Source: Cruorifilaria tuberocauda
Taxonomy: Eukaryota; Nematoda; Chromadorea; Rhabditida; Onchocercidae
Length of the DNA stretch: 64,000 bases
Direction of reading: 5' to 3'
NCBI GenBank assembly: GCA_013365365.1
Contig: JABVXU010000247.1
Location: forward strand, 1 to 64,000
In this document: piece by piece, positions 38,905 through 53,000 of the stretch
Position numbering within the stretch: the stretch's first letter is position 1
Layout of the letters: each line of letters begins with the position of its first letter
Notes under the pieces: generated by a model
What the model saw: only the letters and a program-made list of their open reading frames with translations
What the model was told of the DNA's origin: nothing
The model's database searches: none
Made by a program: the position numbers and the translations under genes

Positions 38905-41900
38905 ATGATCAAATTGATATTATCGTTCTTAATCCCATTCATGCCAATGTTATGCGGTAATGAGGACGCAAAGCGATTATATGATGATTTGATGGTAAAT
39001 TACAATAAACATCAGCGACCAGGACGAGAACCAAATCAACCGATTACCATAAAGCTTAAATTACGGCTTTCACAAATTATTGACGTTGTATGGTATCACT
39101 GTTAACATTTGAGTTTTCATTAACTAGTAATTTTAATTTTGCAAATTAAACGTTAATGAGAATCAATTAGGTATTATTCTAATAATTTCAATGATAAGTA
39201 ATTGAAAATCATTCTAATAACAGAATTTTAAGAGTAGTAAGGAATTTGTGGTAAATGTATTTGAGAGAATGATAGTATACTGATTATAAAATAATGATAT
39301 TTCTGATAACATCTTCAAAAAAGCTCGTTTTTATGATTTTATTTCAGATTTCACGGTTTCTTAATTTTTGAACCATGCAGATTTTTTTTTAATTTAAGTT
39401 GGGTACGTTTTGCAGCATGAAATTGATCAAATCATGACTTGTAGTGTTTGGTTAAAACAAGTATGGATCGATAAAAAATTATCGTGGAATCCACAAATTT
39501 ACGGTGGAGTTAGTGTACTTTATGTACCATATGAAATGATTTGGGTACCTGATATTGTCTTATACAATAAGTAAATTATTTCATATTAATTCATATTAAT
39601 TATATTAATCCACTAATCGATAGGAATGTTATAACAACAAAAATGTTTAAGATAAATTGATATAAAAGATTTTCTTCTTAGTATCAATCGATGATTAATT
39701 TAAAAAGTCCAGTGTTTATTTTCAATTTTTAACAAAAAACCCTGAATTGTATTTTTTGAACGATTAACGATATCGAATATAAATTCAAGTTAATAACAAA
39801 ATTAAAATTATTCTTATTAAATTAGTAAATTAAAATGCTAAGACATTGATTGAGTAAATAACTTCGTAAGATTGTTTATTTGTTAAAATATTGATCATTT
39901 CTATTGAATGATTAAGAATTCAAAATAAATGCCATATTCAAGATAATTCTATATTAGGTTACTCGAAAAACCCAACCTGATACCAGAAGAAAACGATATA
40001 AATTCTCCCGAATATCGGGTGAAAAATAAAATTTCCTTAAAATTCGTTCTTCAATCTGATATGCCTTAAAATAATCGACACACAATAATTACTAATGATA
40101 AATAGTTTTACAACATACAAATTAATCGATTTTTTTTGAAAAGTTTATGTAAATACCTGAACCAATTGGGTGATCGAATATATTTTAGTGCTGACGGTAA
40201 CTATAATATAACAATTAGCACGAAAGCAACTTTACGATACGATGGTCAAGTAACCTGGGAACCACCGGCTATTTTTAAAACGTTATGCCAAATTGACGTT
40301 CGATGGTTAATACTTTTTTTCTGAAATTGTCATACGTTTTTAATTATTCTCAAAAGTTGATTAAATATGTAATCAAAAATTTTCATCAGTTCACTTTGAC
40401 AAGAAGTAATTCCTGAATTATAGAATTGCCAATATTTATGGTCTGCATTGTAGGTTTCCATTCGATGAACAACAATGTCATTTTAAGGTAAAACTTTCGC
40501 TTTCTATTTTCTTTCCACTATTAATTTGGTTAGTGAATTTTAGGGAATCCTTGATAAATTTTAGGAGAAAAAGAAAGGAAAGGAAGGAGAGTTGGATATT
40601 TTATAGTACTTTTAGTTCGGTTCTTGGACATACTCCGACAGTTTGCTAAATTTGGAACTTTTGGATGGCGAAGCACACTACGAACTGGAAATGAATGAAA
40701 ATGGTGAACTGGATAACACTACAATTGTTGAGGAAGGAATCGGTAGTATTTGATCGATAGAAATTATTTTTCATTGTATGATGATACAACTATCGCATAC
40801 GATGAATAATTAATTATAGATCTTTCTGATTACTATCCATCGGTTGAATGGGATATAATGTCAAGGGTTGCGAAGCGACATACGAAAAATTATCCTACTT
40901 GCTGCCCAGATGAAGCATACATTGATATTATGGTAATTATTTACAGTGTTAATTGAAAGATTTTGAATGCAACATTTCCTATTTTGCAGTGTTTGTTTAC
41001 GTAAGGTCATTGGATTCGTTCAGTCCATAATGTTAATTTAGGTCAATTCATGCCAACTTTACGTGGATTTAACTATGATCCGTAACGTCAATTCAGACTG
41101 CTTTTTATCAGTTTCAGTTTTACTTAGAATTACGTCGTAAACCGTTATTTTACACGGTAAATTTGGTATTTCCATGTATTGGCATATCATTTCTAACAAT
41201 TGTCGCATTTTATTTGCCGCCAAGAAGCGGTGAAAAGATCACGCTATGCATCTTAACGTTGGTCGCATTAACTGTTTTCTATCTTTTATTGGTTTGTTTC
41301 ACTTTTCTTGAAAAACAAACGAAAAAATCATTTAGGAATTAAATTAATGTATTTCATTTATTTCATCAGCCTGAGATGTTATCGGTGTTAACTTTCCTGA
41401 TATAAAACAAGTTAACATTTAATCTCATTCTTGAAACAGTTAAATATAATATACTCAAAATTCAAGCAGATAGTTCTGTTCAAGAAATAAAAGACGAAAA
41501 AAATGATACAGTATCATCTATAATTTATTGATATGATGTTGTGATGTTGTTTATTATTTTATCATAAAGGAAGTTAAGTGATAATGTGAAAAATTCAGTA
41601 TGAGTAAATTTTACATAGCAGTGTACTTTAAAATGATATTTACCTTCAATCGATCAGTAATTAATCCGACAAGTCATTAACAGAAAGATATTATTCCGGC
41701 GACAAGTATCGCTTTACCTTTAATCGGTAAATACCTCTTATTTACGATGATTATGGTCTCACTCAGTGTGCTCGTTACTGTCATTTGTTAGTTTCATTTT
41801 TTTTCCAACAATGGGCGTCACTTTTTAATTTCGGCGCAGTTTTATAAAGCTAAATGGAAAACTTTAAATTTTCAAGTATTTTGCGAACAGTGATTTTAAT

Positions 41901-43545
41901 TAGTTATTTATTTAAAAATAAGAAAATCAAACAAACAAGAGGCTACTAATATTTCAATTATTGGCAGCATTGAACTTACATTTTCGAAGACCAGCGACCC
42001 ATCAAATGCCTGATTGGGTCAAATGGCTATTTCTGAGGATATTGCCTAAAGTATTATTTATGCGACGACCAATAATGATTAAAACCAATGAAGCATTCCG
42101 TAAATTTGCTCATTCACGAGGGGATTTATGTAAATTTCCAATAATTCTTTTCTTTGTTTTGATTTCATAAGAAATTCTTATAAAATTTCGAAACTAACTT
42201 TGCAGGCACAATTAAGTATTCAAATTCTTTTCTGGCTTTAATAGAAAAAGGATGGAGAGATTGAATGAGAAATTTTCATTGAATTTAATTAACACCACTT
42301 AGCAAGCGAATTATAAATCAGAATTTACTGGAATTCCTTTGGTTTCAGGTAAAAATGCAATTACTAATCGTTATGAACAGAAAGGAGATTGTTATGCATG
42401 CGCTAATTCAAGCATACATGTTAACGAACAAATTCAAAAACTTTACCGTTCGTCACAAGTCATTAAGGCATTCGAGAATATTTGCTTCATCGCGGAATTG
42501 TTGAAGAAGAAAGATCGCGATGCGATGGTAAGTATTCTGCTATGTATGATGTAAATTTTCAGAGAATTGTGCTTAGGTATTCATATATTTTAGAAACTTC
42601 TGCTATTTATTGTTAATTGTGTTTGTAATGGAAATAAAAGATTACTGTGAATTATAACTGGTGATATGATTTTTAACTGATTAATGTGATTAATTTAGAA
42701 TATTAAGAGAGGGTTATATTACTGTTAATTCATAATTAAGTATATTTTTGGTTAAAGTACAATTTTTAGTTTATGTTTGGTTGTGAATAAATTTAATAAA
42801 TTTTTAATAAAATTGAAAATTTCAAATAAATTTTTCTCACTTCATATTTATCCACACTTTCCATTTATTATTACTCATACATGATTATTAACATATTTTA
42901 CTGCTATAGCTTAATTAATCGAGATAAGATATTCATTTCTTCTTTCTCTGTTGATTCGAAAAATGCATTTTTATCTAAATTCTTTTGACAATGACTAGAA
43001 ATATAATTCGATTTTACTTTAATCAAGATCTGATTAATTGAAATACGAAATTTAATCGACGTTACTGATTGTCAAAAATTTGTTTTAGATTGATGAAGAT
43101 TGGAAATTTGTTGCTATGGTACTCGACAGATTATTCCTTCTGCTTTTTTCAATCACCTGTTTTTTGGGTACTATCCTAATTCTTTTTCAGGTATTAATTA
43201 ACTTTGCTATTTAAAATTTTTTTGAAAAAGCATAGTGTTTATAGACACTTTTTTCCAAATTGGAACTATAATTATAGTTTTCCATGTACATATTTGCTGG
43301 TAAGGATTTTCATATTGCCAATTTATTAAGTCATTTTTCCTCCTTTCGTTAATCCGTAATGCCTTGAAAAAGATTAAATATTTGAAATTTAAGGAAACCA
43401 TTCATGCACATCTGATTATTATAATTGATAACCAATTCCTTCTTTTGTAACAAACAGTTTTTCAGATAAGTAACAGACTAAATTAATTCACATTCCTTCT
43501 TTGCAGGCACCAAGTTTATATGACAAACGACAAGCCATCGACTAG
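38905..43545 (+). CDS. Nicotinic acetylcholine receptor alpha-type subunit
   Basis: Twelve exons join in frame to 495 residues: 38905-39087, 39416-39570, 40189-40305, 40454-40487, 40616-40742, 40820-40932, 41118-41291, 41684-41786, 41968-42129, 42349-42527, 43089-43190 and 43507-43545. There is a signal peptide (about 1-17), a ligand-binding domain with the loop [17 protein letters not shown], and the Cys-loop Cys146-Cys160 with 13 residues between (FPFDEQQ inside). Vicinal Cys233-Cys234 mark an alpha subunit. M1 is about 254-278, M2 about 282-301, M3 in the exon at 41684, and M4 in the exon at 43089, with a cytoplasmic loop of about 120 residues between M3 and M4. The GEK before M2 fits a cation channel. 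It belongs to the nematode levamisole-type/UNC-38-UNC-63-like alpha group in broad terms; the exact orthologue cannot be chosen here. Its M2 is unusual (see findings). It would act in neuronal or muscle membranes as part of a pentamer. Confidence 0.96.
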
Positions 43546-46500
43546 ATGAAATATTCTACATTGTTGAAATATTGTAACAAAAAGTTAAATGATCATTATT
43601 ATTAATTTATTTTATATATTTTACTGTCCGCCTATTTCACTCATTGCTTTCGTCCTTTTTTATTTATTTATTTTTCCATTTAATATGATAATCATAATAA
43701 GATCATGATTTTTATAATTACTGTTTCTGTTTAAAGTTTATTAATATATTTATTTAATTTAATAATAGAATGAAATAGAAATCATCCGTACATGTTTTCT
43801 TCTTTTCGGGAATTTGCCTTTTCTTTCTACATACTCTGTTTGATTCGTCCGATAGTTATGATGCAAGACTGATTAAATATGCAATATTACTCTCGTCTGG
43901 TAGATATTGACAATGATATCTTTTATTTTAAAGTATACTTATAATGATTTACTATCATCCTAGCATCGTCCACAATGTCATCAAGATGAATAAACTAAGT
44001 TCGACTAGTTGTTGATTGATTTAGAAGGGAGAATTCGAGAATTCTGTCATTCATTTCAAAGGTCATTCATTTAATATGAAGTTAATTAGTAATTAACGAT
44101 ATAACGAAAAGATATGAATTCAGCACAAAAATTTCCATTATTCCAATCAAGAAACAAAGAAAAAGTCGTAATACTTTCAAACAAATTAATAAAAGAGAAA
44201 TCCTTCAAACTGTAGATCAATTATAGTTAACGGATATTTACACTAAATTGGATTGAACTGAAGATTGATTTAATTTGTATTTTCAGCATCTCTCTTGCAA
44301 TGAATTTCATCATCAGTATCAGTGATTACTGATAATGATTATTCAAGTTCCTTAAGCAATAAATAGGTGCAGGTGAAGTTTAAGAGAATAATTTGTCAGA
44401 GTTAATTAATGCACCAATAGTTATATAATAATTCTTCATTGTAACATTGAATGAGTGACCGTTATTGGCATTTAATCAGTTAATCAGTACCATTGTTTTA
44501 ATTACCACTGATAGTAGCATGCATGTGGTTGCATGCAAATAAATATTAATTTGATTTAAATGCTGATTGGAAAAATTAATTTAAATTCTTGATGATTGCT
44601 CTAAATTTGGATTTCAAAAAACTTTTCAGCTTTGATATGATTGAGATATGAAGTTTCAAATTGTTTGAATTAAAATTTCAAAGCATAATTAATTATTCTA
44701 TTCCTTCTCTTTTATTCTTATTTCTGCCAGCATACATTAGCGATGTGCGGCTCTTTGTTATATCTGATAACTAATATATCTCGCTATTCAGTTAGCATTT
44801 TGATCCAGTAAATTGACTGAAAAGAATTGTTAGAAATTTAAATCAGTATGTGCAGTAAATTTCAGCTGAAAAATAAATTTGTCATCAGCGATAACAAATA
44901 GTAGTAGCAATGAAAACTATCTACAGATCAGTTCCTAATAGTCAGTTTCTTCAAAATATTTAGATTGAGGCTTTTTTCCTGTATTTCAAAGCTTGTTTTT
45001 TGTTACTCTAAAAAATTGCTATCGTATATCATGCTAAGACGGGAAGCATAATTGATTATTCGGTTTAAGAATTTCTTTGATATATTTTGAATTACGACCT
45101 TTATCAGCAGTCTTGCTAATCATTCCATATGTTACTGTCATTCTGTTTTATCTATTCAAATACTTGAAATTAATTGAAGTTTTAAGGCGAGAAATTTCGC
45201 CTTATTACTCTGGAAGAAATATCGATTCATTTGTGATTTGTAGGTATGATTAGAGTGCTAATTATAATATTTGATAGTTGTAATATTTCCCACCAATTAG
45301 TATCATTTCTATACGATTTATAGTTGAATGAATTCCTTTCCTTTTCATTATCATAATATTTTACGATGAAATGTAACAAGAAATGCATCATTTATTGTAT
45401 TTTTGCACTTCAATTATTTCCAACAACTTTTTTTAATTTAAAAAAGTTTTCGATAAGATGACGTGGATTGATAGTAGCTTTCCTTCATTGCACATAATTT
45501 ACGTGACCTTATAGGATTTTTTGAAAAAGAATGAAAATATGAAGGTGGAGATTTAAGATGAGAGATACTCGTCTCATTAATTAATGTTCAATTTATGAGA
45601 CTTCTACGAGATTTGGAAATAGAAATACATTTTAGCGATTACATTTCATAAAGGTTAAATTTGTTATATCATCTGTGATATGTTGGGTATTAAATCTATT
45701 GAATAAGGAATTTAACATGACTATATTAATTAATTTGCTATAATTTCAAAAAATCTCTGAAGCAAATAAATTAGAAATTAAAATTTTCAAATGAGCAGAA
45801 GCATAGAAATGAATACTGTTTGATTATCATTGCGGATGGGATAGTTATCGCCACTGTAAGAATGCATACTCAAAGTAAACATTTATATTTCTAATTGTAT
45901 TTCATTTTTTTGCTCTTTTACTGAGATGCAAAGTATGTAAATATCATCGTAATAACAGATCACTATAAAGAATAATTATTTGCTCTCATTCGGTAAGCAT
46001 TTATATAATATATTCGATCTTTAAATTATAACGATTTTTTATTTCCAATCATTTTTCTCTTTTATTCCGCGATATATTCTTATTCACTATAGACTTTCAT
46101 TTATGACTAATCAATTTGAGTCAAATAAATGATTCGTTTTTCGATATTTCCAACACTTCTCCTCAGCGATCATGAAAATTACATTTGGGTTTAATTATAC
46201 ACAGGTATGTTTATGCAAATCACACAAATTTCTTTATGATCGTAAAAAATTAACATTTTGCGCGTGCTTAAGAATATCCTTTCATGTGTTATTTATGCCG
46301 TCGGTTCAATAAATTGTGACTGTAAAATCCAGGAGTAATTTTTTGGAACAGTCAGTTCTGTACAGTACCAAACTTTTGGAAATAATTGGAATTTTATGAT
46401 CTGATAGAAATAAAGCTAGGTTGTATGCTCAATTGATGATATGATTTATTTTGTTTTGAGGCATCGTTACTTTATTATATGAACCGTTATTACTGTAGAA

Positions 46501-49500
46501 CGGTTACCGTAAGACATCGCTTAGCTTTCAACAATTTTTGTAGTATTTTTATTGCATTTTTATGTATTTGAGCCTTTAATTTTTAAACTACATGAGTTTC
46601 TTCATAAGAGTTTTATGAAATTACAAATATAAAGTATAAAAAATTTTTTCATAATTTATCAATGAAATCTTCTATTTGTGGGAATTGTGTGACAAATGTA
46701 TAAGTAATAACATGAAATACAAATGATTACCTTCATTGAATGCATAAATTGTTCTCTTTTTTATAAATTTTAATTCTCTTTCTCGACAATAATAAAAGTA
46801 ATCCTTTGAAAATAAGATTGCTCATTGATTTTTCTACAGTCTTTTCATTTAAAAGTTATTTATTGAGAGTGAAATTTTAATTTTTTCAGTTAACTCACCA
46901 ATTCATTCTTTTTGAGTAACAAAGAAAAGATAACTTATGGAACTACTCGTGAAATAAAAAAAATCAAACTTTAACGGAAATAAAATGGAAATTGAGATGC
47001 ATGAGCGTATTTGTCATTATAACCCAACTAACAACTTAAATAACTATTGATAATATTGGAATAGATTATAAATATTGCTGATAGCTTGGAAGAAATTCAT
47101 GTTTAACTTTTAGTTAAGATTTTAGGATCTCTTCTTTTTCTGAACAAACATATCATCTAAATGATTATAGGATAGGAATAATTGTAATAAAATTAATAAT
47201 TCATAAGTTCAAATTACTTCAATTTATACTAAATTGAACACAAATGAACAAGTTTCTAAGTTTAAGATATTTGATATCAATTCACAGTTACTCAGAGCAC
47301 AGCTTCATTTTTGCTTCATCGGTTTCACTATTGCTACTGATGTTACTGTTAATCAATTAAATACAATAATAAATGTACTTAAGAATTTTGCCGATTCAAT
47401 CGACATTAAGTTTATTTTAAATTGCAATGAAGATTTTCGAATAACTTTGTTACCGCTATACTAACCACAATTTTCCGTTTGAAAATCGACCGATCAATAA
47501 TATTTCTGCTTCCCGGATCATTCAAATCCATGATCACATCAGTGTTTGCAAACACCTTTCTTCTATTGACAGGAACTGAAAGTTTTCGTTATGAATTACA
47601 ACTTCTTTTTTGGAAAATAGATTCAGAGCAAAGTATTGCCGTGCTCGCTGAAGCAAAATAAACAACACTTCTGAATACAATGGTGAAATTACAACGGAAG
47701 TATGCACAACAACTTCAATAAGTTTTTGTCATAAGTGAACACAAAAAATAAATCAAAATATATGAATTTGCATATTACAATGTTTATAACCTCGTGATGA
47801 GAAAATTTTGAACTTATTTCCTGAAATCGAGAATGATTCAGTTTAGTTAGTTGATAATAATAAAAGATGTTACATTGCACTTTGGTGTTTCCAAACAGAA
47901 AATAAAATTTGAAATCTAAAAACTAAATTGTCAAACAGCGAATTCAAACTTGAAAATCGAACTTAAGAACTAGGGCTTTGCAATTCTCATAATTTAAATA
48001 CTAGTAAATTAAGCAGGAAAAGAAAAAGCATTCTCAATATTGTCAAACTTTTCTGGAATAGACCAAGCTAAACTGTTTTGCTTTTGCTCAGAAATGTGCT
48101 TTTATTTCAGATAAATAAATGCTTCCTATTTGAAATTCAAAATATCCGATTTAATTTCCTGATTTGGGGATGAAAATCAAAGTGAAATTCTCTATGTGTT
48201 AAGCAATGGTGCAGTCATATCGGAGAATGTAATTCCTGAATTCAGAAGCAGTTCGGTTTGCTTCTTGTCATATTTCTATCATCATTATTGATTGTTTTAA
48301 ACTGTTTTATTATCCAACGGAAATTTATAAGCAGTTGAACTCCATTACCTTTCCGTTGCAGATTCCGATAATCTAAAGATTATAAGATATTCCTGAGACA
48401 TTGAATAATGCAAATGCTATTTCGATATTATTATTATTGTCATTATTGGTGTTGTTATGATTATTATTACCAGTGAAGTTTATCGTGAACACTTTTATAA
48501 GTTAAAAAACTTTTCTTTACTAGTAATAAAGGAAAAATGAAAAAGTGAAATAATATCGATTTGCATATATTTCATTCTTTTCCACTTTGAATTACTATTT
48601 TAATGACTTACCTGGTCATCATTGAGCAATTTTAAAATATCCATCTTCGTCTTCACCTTTGATCTTTTATACGATGGAACTTGAATCGAACATTAAATTT
48701 CGTGATATAATTTGTTTATATATTTATAATAATTTCTGCTGAAGCTTATTTTCATATGAAAATAGCGTGGAACAGTGGAAAAAATATGAGATTCCTTAAT
48801 CGCAATTATCGGTTGATTTTCCTCTCTTGCTTAATCAAATTGATTATGCATTCCTATCTTACGGAATATCGTAGAATGAGTAGCGGGCGGGGAGAGAAAG
48901 AAGAAAGCGGGTAAGGGAAATGGCAGGGAATGGGGAAGGGTAAATAAGCTATAAAGCAAAAGAATGGGTAAAACCCATTAACCCAAATGGTTCTCTTTTT
49001 TCTTTTTTTAGATATTGTCAAAAGGTGAGCATATTGCATACTCAAATATTTGGTATATTTTCTCACCAAATGAAAATAATGAAAATCAGTAAATTAGAAG
49101 GAACCATTTGGAATGAATTATTTATTAAAAGATATCTCAGAGTGGCGGGGAACGAATTGGGGATTGAAGGGGAAAAGGAATAGATATGGATTGGGGAGCT
49201 TCTCCATAGCAATGATTATAAAGACGATAATATCTATGATTGCAGTGATAGTAATGATATTCACTTTAACTCATCACTATCAAATCTGCAAAATTTAATA
49301 ATTGCACAAGAGTGATAAATTCATCCATGCATTTACAATTTATTATAATTTTCTAAATTATATATTTAAATGGGAAAAATGGCAGACAGACTGCGCTGAA
49401 GATATCCTACATATTATATATCACGAAAATAATAAATTAATTTATTGATCCTTTAAATTCAAACAAAATAATAGGCCAAGAATTTCAAAATCATGTATTC

Positions 49501-50060
49501 AGAATATTTTGTAAAGTAAAATAATAAATCGTTTTTATTATTCTCGTGTCAGTAGAACAGAAACAAAGATAATGATAGTGATAATAACAATGATAAGGAT
49601 AGAAAGTAGACGATAGAAAAGTTGGAGAGAAAGAATAGAATTTTATACGATTGCTTAATCTCACTTTTCTACTGGGCGGAGAGATTCTTTGTCTTAAGAA
49701 CTGTTGGTAGAAACAGTAATTGTAAGTATAACTTCAACTCTTCTCGAAATCCTTCAGATGGCAGAGCACACCCATTCTTCGTCTTCTAGAAGGTGGAAAT
49801 GCCACGCCTTCAGAAGACATTCAATCTCATTGCTATGGTAAATATGATATCCTCAGCGTTTTTTGTTTGATCATCGACAAAAACGTTTAGAATTATTCCC
49901 AATCATCGATATTACTCAATCTATTTTTATTGCTTGACAAATATCGATGCTAGTTACTGAGATGTTTATCTTGTAAATTGAATTGAATTGAATGATAATT
50001 ACTGAATCACCTGTGAAGAAATCAATGATATTATACATCGATTACCAGTTTTGAAGGAAT
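43546..50060. other. Intergenic region upstream of the EMX homeobox gene
   Basis: About 6.5 kb. Scattered open frames (longest about 76 codons, near 47,234 and 47,479) show no domain, signal peptide or in-phase splice set. It probably holds the receptor 3' UTR and homeobox regulatory DNA; no particular site can be supported. Confidence 0.55.
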
Positions 50061-50099
50061 TATTGTGAGATTTATTTGTGTAAAAGAATTTTTTGGTCG

Positions 50100-53000
50100 A
50101 TGCTTATAATATCAACTACTGTTATGCCATCTCCATTAAATTTTTCGGTGGAAAATTTAATTAGTAATCATCATTATCATCATCATCATCATCATCGTTA
50201 TCATCACCATCATTATCATCATTATCACCAGGAGCAACAGCAGCAACAGAGAGAAATATATTCTAATGGGCCTAACTCAGATCAAACATCCCAAGCTGAT
50301 ATGATTTCACATACGAAAATTCTATTACCTAATGAGAATGATATTTCACCCCCGTTTACTGTCACCCTTAATAAGCATCCACCTGTTCAGCTTAAAACTT
50401 CCACTTTCAATCAAGACTTTGCGGATGTAAAATCAACCGAATGCCGCGAGAACTTTGCCGAATTAGCTGAAAGATCAATTAAATGCATGCCGGGAACAAG
50501 TCGAGAATTACTTCTACCAAATATAATTGTCAATCAAAATTGCAGATCTGATTATCAGAGTGTCACATTTAATAGCAGCAACAACAACAATAACAGTAGT
50601 AGTAGTAATAGTGATAATAATAATAATGATAATTGTAATAATGATAACAATTCAATTTCGCCAACATCTTGTCATCCAATTGTATGCTTATCAGCACCAG
50701 TTCCACAAACGCTATCTTATTTCGATGTTTTGCTTCCACATGTTCAGGTAACTTTTACTTCACTTTTGTTCCCTTTACTTTTCACCTCCAATTATCTCAT
50801 TAAATTAATTATAAATAAATGAATTTTGCTTCAGTAGTTTTAAAAATAGCTAATTAGTGCTGTACAAGTTCATACCTGCCTTTACATAACTAAGTTTAAA
50901 AACTGTACTATTTAGAAGTAGGGTATTGATTAGCTTTACTAATTTATTTATCAATAAAGTTCATTTCTTTAGATTTTTCTGTATAGATAATACAATAATT
51001 GAATGAGATTATCGATCGATTTGATCATTTATATGTGGCAGTATGCATTGTTTATTTGCTGTATTTGAATATTGCTAACCTTAATGATGATCATCATTTC
51101 TATGCTAATAATATCATGTCAACTAAAGCTGTCATCTGATATCTGCCATTAATATGTCCTCTTTTCCTTTCCTCTCTCCTATAAATCACACTTTCTTTTC
51201 TCAACTATTCATTTCTTTTCTCAAAAAAACAGACATATTTTGAAAGTTCACCAGAATTACGGTAATCATTCTGTAACATATCACTAAGTGAATGAAATGA
51301 AATGATCGAATTTTGTGTTTAATTGTTCAACGAAGAAGATCTCTTCAATACATTTTCAAAAAATATTTAATAGTTTGAAATTTTAAGAAATATTATTTTT
51401 AATTTTAATTTTAATTTTAATCCATATATTCATCTTATAATGTTAGAAATGCTACTCTAATTATTGATTTAAACAATAAAACTTATGACAAGTTATGTTA
51501 AGTTAATAGAAGATATTTTTGAGAGATTCGAAATATTTATGTTTATTTTCGTTTTCCTATTATAATAATCTTAAAAAGGAGAAAGAAAAAAATCGTATTT
51601 TACAGAAAATGCATGAAAGTATTTAATTTCGAGAATTTGACTCATTTCTTAAATTTGTTTTTAATTTAGTTCCAAGTTTTATTTTACAGATGGCATCAGC
51701 AAATCCCTTTATTATGGGTTTCAATGATAATGATATCTGTCATAATCAGCAAAAATTATGGTCACAGCAGTGGATTGAACTCATTCAACAATCCGGTTAT
51801 CGACAGTTTGGTTTGTTTCGTTTCTTAGCTTATCTTTTTATGCATAATTAAATTCGAATTATTACCGCGACTATTCGAATGTGACATTTGTTTTTTGCAT
51901 AAACTTTGTTGTGCCAATCTTTTAAAAGAGAATATTTCTGTGAATTAGTGCTTGAAACACATCAAGTGAAATGTATGCTAATAGCTGACTTGTTGTTAGC
52001 ATTACTGTCAACAAATATTCTCACATTTCTTTTTAAGATTTTGAAATCTATCACAATGTAATTTGAAATATGAGTAAAATCTAATTTGATCAGTTAATTT
52101 TAATTTAAAACAAGGTGCAACTTGCTTTTTGTGCTATGTTATTTTAAAAAGAAATATATTAATTACTGATAATAATTGTAATAATAAATATACGGAATAC
52201 AAAAATTTCAACGTTCTTATTCTAATAAATTAAACTAACAAATTTAATTTTGATGAGTCGAATTTAAAAAATTTGCCCAAAATTCAGGGAGCCAAAATTC
52301 ATATAAATATGTGAAGCAAAACGGTTCCAGAAAACGACATTAAAATTTTGCTTATCCTCAACTGAAAAGAAAATCCTCAAAATTTCAATTCTTTAAGTTT
52401 CATAGCAATCACTTGAAAAATACGTTTTTTAGAACAAATGAAATGTTTTGTATAACGTATTGTTGCTATCTGAATTATGAAAGATAAATTTGTCACAAAT
52501 ATTTCATTTCAAATTACCCATAAATTTGTGGAGTAAATTGTTAGTTACCTGTAAATTTGTTGGGTAAATTAATGGTTAGAAACATTCTCCACTAATATAT
52601 AACCCTAATATTTATCGCATATTCATCCATCCATTCATCATTACATCTAACCAATATTTTCATTTCTTTCCATTTTTATTTTCACTGAAGCAAAATGAGA
52701 AAAGAATATTTTTCCAAACTGCAAAAAGTGCAAATTGATTATTTACTAATTTCATCAATCATTAATAATGCATGCTAATGTTGTAGAATGGGACTTATTG
52801 ATTGATCGTCTCCTTTGATTATTCGCAATTGCTGATTGTCATCTTCTAGATCTTTAACTATTTTAAATAATTCCAGTAATATTTCTTACGAAATTTCTTT
52901 GTTTCTTTGATCATTAATAATTTTATTACATTTCATTCACGGTATTTATTGATTGAAATTCTCTCTCTTCAATTTATTTGAGAATCACAAAACACACATT

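Noticed and set aside
40136..40188. Extra codons before the receptor exon at 40189
   Set aside because: They precede the TATTTTAG acceptor; the family sequence YNN-ADGNY is restored only when they are spliced out.
47234..47661. Two consecutive plus-strand frames of 76 and 60 codons
   Set aside because: No splice join keeps a convincing protein, and no domain is visible.
50527..50751. Ile/Thr-rich plus-strand frame
   Set aside because: It overlaps the EMX first exon in another frame and has no independent support.
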